Source of the DNA: an uncultured Eggerthella sp.
GTDB lineage: Bacteria; Actinomycetota; Coriobacteriia; Coriobacteriales; Eggerthellaceae
Assembly (NCBI GenBank): GCA_900544455.1
Contig: UQVJ01000067.1
Location: 1-9,589, forward strand
Length of the DNA: 9,589 nt
Direction: 5' to 3'
The notes under the pieces were generated by a model. It made no database searches, was not told the DNA's origin, and saw only the letters and a list, made by a program, of their open reading frames with translations. Below are positions 5,319-9,589 of the stretch, piece after piece. The position numbers and the translations under genes were made by a program. Within the stretch, counting starts at the first letter, position 1, and each line of letters opens with the position of its first letter.

Positions 5319-6686
5319 ATGTTGGAAGAGGGCAAGCAAGCTCGAACGCAGGTAATTGTGCTTATTTCCATCGTTATCCTTGGCTCGTGTTTGGGGAATC
5401 TCTCGCAAACCGCGCTGAACGCCATGTTTTCCGGCATGGCGGCCGACTTCGGTGTTCAGATGGAGTTGGGCCAGTGGGTCACCACGTTGTACATGTTGGT
5501 GCTGGGCATCACTGTGCCTGTGGTTACATATCTCATGCGTCGTTTTCCGCTGAAAAACGTGGTGCTGGCGGCATTGTCTCTGTTGGTGGTTGGCGCCGCT
5601 GTCGATGCGATTGCTCCTAGTTTTGAGGTACTGGTGGCCGGTCGTGCTCTTCAGGCGGTATCGGCGGGCATTACCATGCCCATGATGATCAGCATCGTTA
5701 TGACCTCCTTCCCGCGCGATAAGCAGGCAACGGTAATGGGCATCACGGGTATCGCCATGGGCTTTGCGCCCAATATTGGGCCTACTATTGGCGGATGGAT
5801 GATCGGATTTGCTGGATGGCGCAGCTTTTTTGTGGCGCTGTTTGCATGTGCGTTGGTGCTCTTGTTGCTCGCTGCAGCATTGATTGCCCGTCGTCCCCAG
5901 GCCGATTCGTCTGCAAGGCTCGATGGCTTATCATTGCTGCTTTCCGCATTGGGCTTTGGCGGCCTGTTGCTGGGGTTTTCCAACGCTTCAAGCTTTGGAT
6001 TGGCAAGCCCGTATATTTGGGCTCCCGCCATTCTTGGCGTGCTGTTCGTGGCGTTGTACCTGCGCAGACAAAAGCATATTGAGCATCCTCTTACCAATTT
6101 GCATATCTTCGACTCATGGCGCTACTGTGTAAGTTTTTGGGCGTCGAATGCGCTGTATGCAAGCTTCATGGGTATTACGCTGATTATCCCCCTGTTCGTC
6201 GAAAACCAGTGGGGAGGTACAACGCTTCAGGCGGGCTTGGCTTTGCTGCCGGGCACGGTGGCGGCTTTCGTCGTGAATCCTCTGGCAGGCTTGCTGGTTG
6301 ATCGCATTGGGGCTCGCCCTGTTGTCGCGGTTGCTTCGGCGTTCCTTGCGGTTGGCGCGGTTTCGATGGTGTTCATCGATGAATCCACTCCCTTCTGGGC
6401 CATTGTTGCGTTGCAGGGCGTTAGAGCTACCGGCGTTTCTGGTTTGATTGGACCGTTAACCTCGTGGGGTATGGCCGATCTGCCTCACGAGATCATGACC
6501 GACGGTTCTTCATTTGGCACCGCAGTCCGTCAGGCGTGCGCTTCTGTCGGCACAGCGCTTATGGTGTTTGCCATTGCCATGGGGTCATCGGCGGGAATGT
6601 CTTTGGTGGGCTTCCACGCGGCATTCGCTATTTCTGGGATTTTTGCAGTGATGGTGTTTGGTTTTGCCGTTGCGCGCGTTCGCTAG
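5319..6686 (+). CDS. MFS multidrug exporter, DHA2 (EmrB/QacA-like) family
   Basis: The 455-aa product is strongly hydrophobic, with about 14 predicted membrane helices (near 13-33, 50-70, 80-98, 103-123, 137-157, 162-188, 204-224, 231-248, 275-293, 303-325, 333-352, 360-380, 403-421 and 427-450). That is the DHA2 topology of proton-driven drug exporters. Motif B is seen as R109-ALQ in helix 4. The antiporter motif C is GFAPNIGPTIGGW (148-160) in helix 5. QAGLALLPG (304-312) and a second LLVDRIGAR loop (325-333) are also typical. The ATG at 5319 follows the G-rich AAGGGGGG by only three bases, so the TTG at 5322 is a possible alternative start. It is divergent from vanZ, with no partner membrane-fusion gene and no adjacent regulator. 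The substrate cannot be told from the sequence, but drug, bile-acid or metabolite efflux are the usual roles. Confidence 0.92.
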   Translation: MLEEGKQARTQVIVLISIVILGSCLGNLSQTALNAMFSGMAADFGVQMELGQWVTTLYMLVLGITVPVVTYLMRRFPLKNVVLAALSLLVVGAAVDAIAPSFEVLVAGRALQAVSAGITMPMMISIVMTSFPRDKQATVMGITGIAMGFAPNIGPTIGGWMIGFAGWRSFFVALFACALVLLLLAAALIARRPQADSSARLDGLSLLLSALGFGGLLLGFSNASSFGLASPYIWAPAILGVLFVALYLRRQKHIEHPLTNLHIFDSWRYCVSFWASNALYASFMGITLIIPLFVENQWGGTTLQAGLALLPGTVAAFVVNPLAGLLVDRIGARPVVAVASAFLAVGAVSMVFIDESTPFWAIVALQGVRATGVSGLIGPLTSWGMADLPHEIMTDGSSFGTAVRQACASVGTALMVFAIAMGSSAGMSLVGFHAAFAISGIFAVMVFGFAVARVR

Positions 6687-6787
6687 GTGCACACGTTGCC
6701 AAGGCGAAAACGGAGCGGTTCGTGCTGAATTGCGGGGAAGTGCAAAATTTCTTCCGTAGCTCTCTTTTCGTGCGCTGTTTGCGTGGG

Positions 6788-6793
6788 TAGAAT
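6788..6793 (+). promoter_or_regulatory. -10 box (TAGAAT) seven bases before the acetyltransferase start: leaderless promoter
   Basis: TAGAAT ends seven bases before the ATG at 6801, so transcription would start at or next to the first codon. No Shine-Dalgarno sequence is present before this ATG, unlike metA, metY and the ABC permease gene. This is the arrangement of leaderless genes, which are common in actinobacteria. The -35 (TTTTCG at 6765-6770) is weak. Confidence 0.5.
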
Positions 6794-6800
6794 ACGTCCC

Positions 6801-7406
6801 ATGGATACTGAAATTAAAATACGCATGGCAACGAAGGAAGACGCTCCCGCGTTGCTGGAAATCTACACTCCCTACGTTCTTGAAACAGCGGTAACGTTTG
6901 AAATCGAACCGCCCTCGCTGGAGGAGTTCTCTGCGCGTGTCGAGCGCGTTCTTGAGCGTTACCCCTACATTGTCGCCGAAAAGGATGGCCTTATTCTTGG
7001 CTATGCTTACGCTCAGGCGTTCCGCCCGCGTGCGGCATACACCCATTCCGCTGAAACCTCAATTTACGTTCGTAAAGATCTGCGAAGCCGCGGCTTGGGT
7101 CGTCGCATGTACGAAGCGTTGGCAAAGCTGCTGTTGCTGCAAAACGTATTCAATATGGAAGCATGCATCGCCCATTGCGATCCCGCCGATGAATATGTGC
7201 CTGCAACAAGCCGCCTTTTCCATACTCGCTTGGGCTTCGAACATGCAGGCCGTTTCAACAAATGCGCGCTGAAGTTCGGCCGTTGGTACGACATGATCTG
7301 GATGGAGCGTATTTTGGCAAAGCCTGCGCCCCGGGAAACCAGCCCCTTCCGTCCCTTGCCCGATATCGATCAGCCTTATATAGATTCGATCTTGAATAGG
7401 GCTTAA
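6801..7406 (+). CDS. GNAT N-acetyltransferase, phosphinothricin acetyltransferase (Pat/Bar/MddA)-like
   Basis: This 201-aa cytoplasmic acetyltransferase moves an acetyl group from acetyl-CoA to an amine, probably that of an amino-acid analogue. Family landmarks appear in order: IYTPYVLETAVTFE (21-34), GYAYAQAFRPRAAY (67-80), SAETSIYV with Glu85 (83-90), the acetyl-CoA loop RSRGLG (95-100), FHTRLGFEHAGRF (140-152) and KFGRWYDMIWME (158-169). Close relatives act on phosphinothricin or on methionine sulfoximine and sulfone. The true substrate here is unknown. The C-terminal 25 residues are a short extension with several prolines. I chose the ATG at 6801 because the N-terminus IKIRMATKEDAPAL is the normal family start; the upstream GTG at 6783 would overlap the probable -10 box. 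It is monocistronic and ends at a terminator 26 bp downstream. Confidence 0.9.
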   Translation: MDTEIKIRMATKEDAPALLEIYTPYVLETAVTFEIEPPSLEEFSARVERVLERYPYIVAEKDGLILGYAYAQAFRPRAAYTHSAETSIYVRKDLRSRGLGRRMYEALAKLLLLQNVFNMEACIAHCDPADEYVPATSRLFHTRLGFEHAGRFNKCALKFGRWYDMIWMERILAKPAPRETSPFRPLPDIDQPYIDSILNRA

Positions 7407-7431
7407 CCACCCCTTCCTTCCTATCGATAGC

Positions 7432-7457
7432 AAAGGCCGCCTTGTGCGGCCTTTTTT
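7432..7457 (+). terminator. Intrinsic terminator after the acetyltransferase gene
   Basis: AAAGGCCGC at 7432-7440 pairs perfectly with GCGGCCTTT at 7446-7454 around a 5-base loop (CTTGT), followed by T to 7457. Confidence 0.93.
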
Positions 7458-7505
7458 GTGCAAGTTCCAGGGCGGTTGACCTTCCGCGCGAGCAACGGGA
7501 GCATC

Positions 7506-7585
7506 GGCATGCTCAAGGCGATATTGCTCTTTCGTGTTGCCAACGAGAGATGCAGGCATGCTCGAGGCAATAGTCGCTCTTTCGC
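7506..7585. repeat. Degenerate tandem repeat, two copies with a 49-50 bp period
   Basis: Copy 1 (7506-7535) and copy 2 (7555-7585) share GGCATGCTC, then AGGC, ATA and GCTCTTTCG in the same order, with about 27 of 31 aligned columns identical and one inserted base. They lie in the 380-bp gap between the acetyltransferase terminator and the ABC operon promoter, which otherwise shows no gene. The 11-mer AGTCGCTCTTT of copy 2 also occurs at 13-23, beside the first terminator of the window. Confidence 0.55.
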
Positions 7586-7732
7586 GGGGTCGATGTGAGG
7601 CGCCAGCGCACTCGAGATGTCAGCGCGTTCGACGAAGGGCCCATTTTCCATTTACGGGTGAAAGATGTCCGTCTGCGCGGTAAAACGAGGGGAGCATTCC
7701 TTTGCCTTGTTCGCTTCGGCACTTTAGTGTGC

Positions 7733-7738
7733 TATACT
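7733..7738 (+). promoter_or_regulatory. Extended -10 promoter (TGC-TATACT) of the ABC importer operon
   Basis: TATACT is preceded directly by TGC at 7730-7732, giving an extended -10 element. A poor -35 (TTCGCT at 7710-7715) lies 17 bp upstream, which is acceptable with an extended -10. Transcription would begin near 7745, about 42 bases before the binding-protein start codon. Confidence 0.65.
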
Positions 7739-7771
7739 GCGGTCTGCTTTAGTTGAGTAAAGTCTTACCGC
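7739..7771. promoter_or_regulatory. Inverted repeat over the transcription start of the ABC operon
   Basis: Two nested pairs of arms share one centre: GCGGT (7739-7743) with ACCGC (7767-7771), and CTTTA (7747-7751) with TAAAG (7758-7762). The dyad begins right after the -10 box and covers the expected start site. A repressor bound there would block initiation. As RNA, only the inner part would be in the leader, so DNA-level control is the likelier reading. Confidence 0.4.
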
Positions 7772-7786
7772 TGAAATGAGGTAGCA

Positions 7787-8605
7787 ATGAAGAAGAAGTT
7801 CCTTTCGGTGTTGGCTGTGGCTTGTGTTGCCTGCCTTTCTGCCGCCCTGCTTGCGGGTTGCTCGCAGCAGCAGTCTAGCTCCAACGACGGCAACCCTGCC
7901 GACAATAAGCTTATCGTGGGCTTCGATAACAGCTATCCGCCCTATGGCTTCATGGACGAAAACAACAACCCCACCGGTTTTGATCTCGATCTTGCTCAGG
8001 AAGTTGCCAGCCGCAACGGTTGGGACATCGAGCTTTCCGCCATCGATTGGGACACCAAGGACGCTCAGTTGAACCAGGGCACCATCAACTGCATCTGGAA
8101 TGGTTTCACCATGGAGGGTCGCGAAGATGATTACACCTTCTCCGAGCCCTACATGCTCAACGAGCAGGTAATCGTTGTTAAGAAGGATTCCGGTATCACG
8201 TCCCTTTCCGACCTTGCCGGCAAGACGGTGGTAACCCAGGCCGACTCCGCTGCGCTCGACGTACTTGAGGGCGACAAGAAGGACGTTGCTGATACCTTCA
8301 AGAGCCTGCAGACGCTTCCCGATTACAACAACGCATTCATGCAACTTGAGTCTGGCATGGTAGATGCCGTTGCCTGTGACCTTTCCATCGCTCAGTATCA
8401 GATCGCTGCTAAGCCCGATGCCTATCAGCAGCTTGATCCTCTGAGCAGCGAGCACTATGCCGTTGGCTTCAAGAAGGGTGACGATGCCCTGGCAGCTAAG
8501 GTCACCAGCACGCTTAAGGATATGTACAACGATGGCACGGTTGAAAAGCTTATCGAGAAGTACGCCGATTACGGCATGAGCGCTGAGAACTGGGTGCTTA
8601 AGTAA
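7787..8605 (+). CDS. Amino-acid ABC transporter substrate-binding lipoprotein (family 3)
   Basis: This 272-aa extracytoplasmic lipoprotein captures a small amino acid and hands it to the membrane permease encoded next. It has a basic N-terminus (MKKK), a hydrophobic core and a lipobox LLAGC with lipidated Cys25, followed by a Ser/Gln/Asn linker. The family-3 signature is GFDNSYPPYGF (45-55) with TGFDLDLAQEVA (63-74). NGFTMEGREDDYTFSEPY (105-122) places the ligand-carboxylate Arg112 at the expected site, and VACDLSIAQY (195-204) gives Asp198, which normally binds the ligand's amino group. Those contacts are known for glutamine, histidine and arginine binders, so an alpha-amino acid is expected. 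Which one cannot be read off. ATG 7787 follows GAGGT at 7778-7782. Hairpins after the stop suggest higher expression than the downstream genes. Confidence 0.94.
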   Translation: MKKKFLSVLAVACVACLSAALLAGCSQQQSSSNDGNPADNKLIVGFDNSYPPYGFMDENNNPTGFDLDLAQEVASRNGWDIELSAIDWDTKDAQLNQGTINCIWNGFTMEGREDDYTFSEPYMLNEQVIVVKKDSGITSLSDLAGKTVVTQADSAALDVLEGDKKDVADTFKSLQTLPDYNNAFMQLESGMVDAVACDLSIAQYQIAAKPDAYQQLDPLSSEHYAVGFKKGDDALAAKVTSTLKDMYNDGTVEKLIEKYADYGMSAENWVLK

Positions 8606-8616
8606 GGAAAACAAAG

Positions 8617-8672
8617 CGAGTCTACGCTCTTCTTCGGCCTTTTCGGAAGCTGGCGCAAGAGCGGCGATCTCG
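8617..8672 (+). other. Imperfect intercistronic hairpin
   Basis: Three sets of arms nest in order: CGAG/CTCG (8617-8620 with 8669-8672), CGCTCTT/AAGAGCG (8625-8631 with 8657-8663) and CTTC/GAAG (8632-8635 with 8646-8649). No T-tract follows, so this is not a terminator. With the hairpin at 8681-8705 it forms a structured spacer after the binding-protein gene, probably protecting the upstream mRNA from 3' decay. Confidence 0.45.
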
Positions 8673-8680
8673 ACACTGCT

Positions 8681-8708
8681 GGGCGGAAGGTTACCCCTTC
8701 CGCCCTTT
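8681..8708 (+). terminator. Perfect 10-bp intercistronic hairpin, leaky terminator or mRNA stabiliser
   Basis: GGGCGGAAGG (8681-8690) pairs with CCTTCCGCCC (8696-8705) around the loop TTACC. Only TTTGTT follows, a poor U-run, and the permease gene starts 50 bp later with a strong ribosome binding site. Partial termination or 3' protection would give the usual excess of binding protein over membrane components. Confidence 0.6.
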
Positions 8709-8754
8709 GTTGCGTTCAGCGGCTGAATCGCATGGCGCATGAAGGAGGAAGATT

Positions 8755-9408
8755 ATGGAGCTTGGCGTTATGGTTGGCGCCTTGGTGGATGGCTTGGGGC
8801 TTTCCGCCTGGATTTTCGTGGTTACGCTGGTTGGCTCTTTGCCGCTGGGCATCGTGGTTGCCTTGTGTCGAATGAGCTCATTCAAGCCGCTATCGCTGCT
8901 TGCTCAATTCTACATTTCCATTCTGCGCGGCACCCCGTTGATGTTGCAGCTAATGGCCTTCATGTTCGGTCCGTATTATCTGCTAGGGATGAATATGGGT
9001 ACCGACTGGAAGTTTGGCGCCTGCGCTGTGGGCTTCATCTTGAACTATTCGGCTTATTTTGCCGAAATCTACCGTTCGGGCATCCAGTCTATTCCGAAGG
9101 GCCAGTACGAGGCTGCCTTGGTTTTGGGCTATTCTCGTTCGCAAACCTTCTTCAAGATCGTGCTGCCCCAGGTTATCAAGCGTATCTTGCCTGCCATGGG
9201 CAACGAGATCATCACCCTGGTAAAAGATACTTCTCTGGCGTTTGTCCTGGGCATGGCAGAAATGTTCTCAGTTGCAAAGGCTCTTGCCGCAAGCAACGTG
9301 TCCATGATTCCTTATGCCATCGCGGCGCTTATCTACTGGGTGTTCTGCCTCTTCATCGAATTCATTTTGGGGCGTGTGGAAAAGAAACTTGCCTACTACC
9401 ACGACTAG
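8755..9408 (+). CDS. Polar amino-acid ABC transporter permease (HisM/GlnP/ArtQ type)
   Basis: This 217-aa inner-membrane protein forms the translocation channel for the amino acid delivered by the lipoprotein encoded upstream. Hydrophobic segments lie near 18-38, 48-72, 86-104, 155-172 and 185-206, fitting the five-helix layout of this subfamily. ILRGTPLMLQL (56-66) is the conserved family stretch. The EAA coupling loop, which docks on the ATPase, is QYEAALVLGYSRSQTFFKIVLPQ (117-139), with the Gly and the I-LP end in place. VKDTSLAFVLG (156-166) is also typical. The ATG at 8755 has an ideal AAGGAGG (8742-8748) six bases upstream. With a single permease gene visible, the channel is probably a homodimer. 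The ATPase gene follows within 40 bp, in operon. Confidence 0.94.
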   Translation: MELGVMVGALVDGLGLSAWIFVVTLVGSLPLGIVVALCRMSSFKPLSLLAQFYISILRGTPLMLQLMAFMFGPYYLLGMNMGTDWKFGACAVGFILNYSAYFAEIYRSGIQSIPKGQYEAALVLGYSRSQTFFKIVLPQVIKRILPAMGNEIITLVKDTSLAFVLGMAEMFSVAKALAASNVSMIPYAIAALIYWVFCLFIEFILGRVEKKLAYYHD

Positions 9409-9447
9409 CGTGTTGGCTTGAAGGATATGGGAAAAGGGGTTTCCTCT

Positions 9448-9576
9448 ATGGAGAATATGCCGGTTGTGAACCTGAGCCATGCGCGCAAGGCGTTTGGCAG
9501 CAATGAGGTTCTGAAAGATATTTCGCTTACCGTGAATCAGGGCGATGTGCTGTCCATTATTGGCCCTTCGGGCGGT
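9448..9576 (+). CDS. Amino-acid ABC transporter ATP-binding protein, 5' part only (cut at contig end)
   Basis: Only the first 43 codons of genuine sequence remain. They read like the N-terminus of a GlnQ/HisP-type ATPase: VVNLSHARKAFGSNEVLKDISLTVNQGDVLSIIGPSGG, which includes the A-loop aromatic (Phe in KAFG) and the start of Walker A (GPSGG). The expected G-K-S/T that binds ATP is missing because the contig turns into adapter sequence at 9577. This ATPase would power the importer made by the two genes before it. I prefer the ATG at 9448, with AAAAGGGG (9432-9439) eight bases upstream. The in-frame ATG at 9427 is only one base from its AAGGA, and the one at 9457 has a worse site. Loss of the rest is a sequencing boundary, not a mutation. 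Confidence 0.9.
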
Positions 9577-9589
9577 AGATCGGAAGAGC
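9577..9589 (+). other. Illumina adapter remnant at the contig end
   Basis: The final 13 bases, AGATCGGAAGAGC, are identical to the shared first 13 bases of TruSeq-type Illumina adapters. They break the Walker A motif of the ABC ATPase exactly where Gly-Lys-Ser/Thr should come (the frame reads R-S-E-E instead). They are not part of the genome. Confidence 0.95.

Noticed and set aside
6783..6800. Upstream GTG start for the acetyltransferase
   Set aside because: It would include the probable -10 box, and the extra residues (MGRIRP) are not part of the family N-terminus.
7724..8740. Minus-strand 338-codon ORF opposite the substrate-binding protein gene
   Set aside because: It is antisense to a clear lipoprotein gene and spans that gene's promoter and both hairpins. 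Its composition is that of a shadow frame.
9571..9589. Walker A variant (GPSGG followed by R-S-E-E) in the ABC ATPase
   Set aside because: The deviation begins exactly at the adapter sequence and is an artefact.

Overview
The window looks like bacterial chromosome at a contig end, from a moderately GC-rich actinobacterium. My best guess is a Coriobacteriia / Eggerthellaceae-like gut or oral anaerobe. The guess rests on protein style (the opening of the PHP phosphatase-like protein, the VanZ protein, the family-3 amino-acid importer) and on the mix of strong ribosome binding sites with one probable leaderless gene. No rRNA, tRNA, phage, IS element or CRISPR array is visible. The last 13 bases match the start of the common Illumina adapter, so genuine sequence ends at about 9576.

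Layout. 1-171: the tail of an upstream unit with an intrinsic terminator. 172-2619: a methionine module of two divergent genes, metA (minus) and metY (plus), sharing a 246-bp control region with an inverted repeat. MetA carries Glu111, the residue that marks acetyl-CoA users. Its product should be O-acetylhomoserine, which is the substrate of MetY. Together they turn homoserine plus sulfide into homocysteine by direct sulfhydrylation. 2822-3928: a CpsB/YwqE-like PHP-fold protein in which three of the usual metal-binding histidines are replaced, and which has a roughly 150-residue low-complexity tail.

3929-4712: a 784-bp stretch without a credible protein gene but rich in signals. It holds an AT-rich inverted repeat, a GC-rich hairpin region, a triple TTAACTT/AAGTTAA array next to a TTGACG box, and a possible structured RNA ending at a perfect 14-bp terminator hairpin. 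4713-5183 (minus): a VanZ-family membrane protein. 5319-6686: a 14-TM DHA2-type MFS exporter, divergent from vanZ. 6801-7406: a Pat/Bar-like GNAT N-acetyltransferase, apparently leaderless. 7407-7786: a terminator, a degenerate 49-50 bp tandem repeat and a good extended -10 promoter.

7787-9576: a polar amino-acid ABC importer operon in the order lipoprotein binding protein, permease, ATPase. The ATPase is cut inside its Walker A motif. Two hairpins lie between the binding-protein and permease genes, as expected where the binding protein is made in excess.

Most of the window is ordinary housekeeping and transport. The parts most worth a second look are the ligand-depleted PHP protein, the structured intergenic region 3990-4636, the intergenic repeat near 7506-7585, and the adapter at the end.
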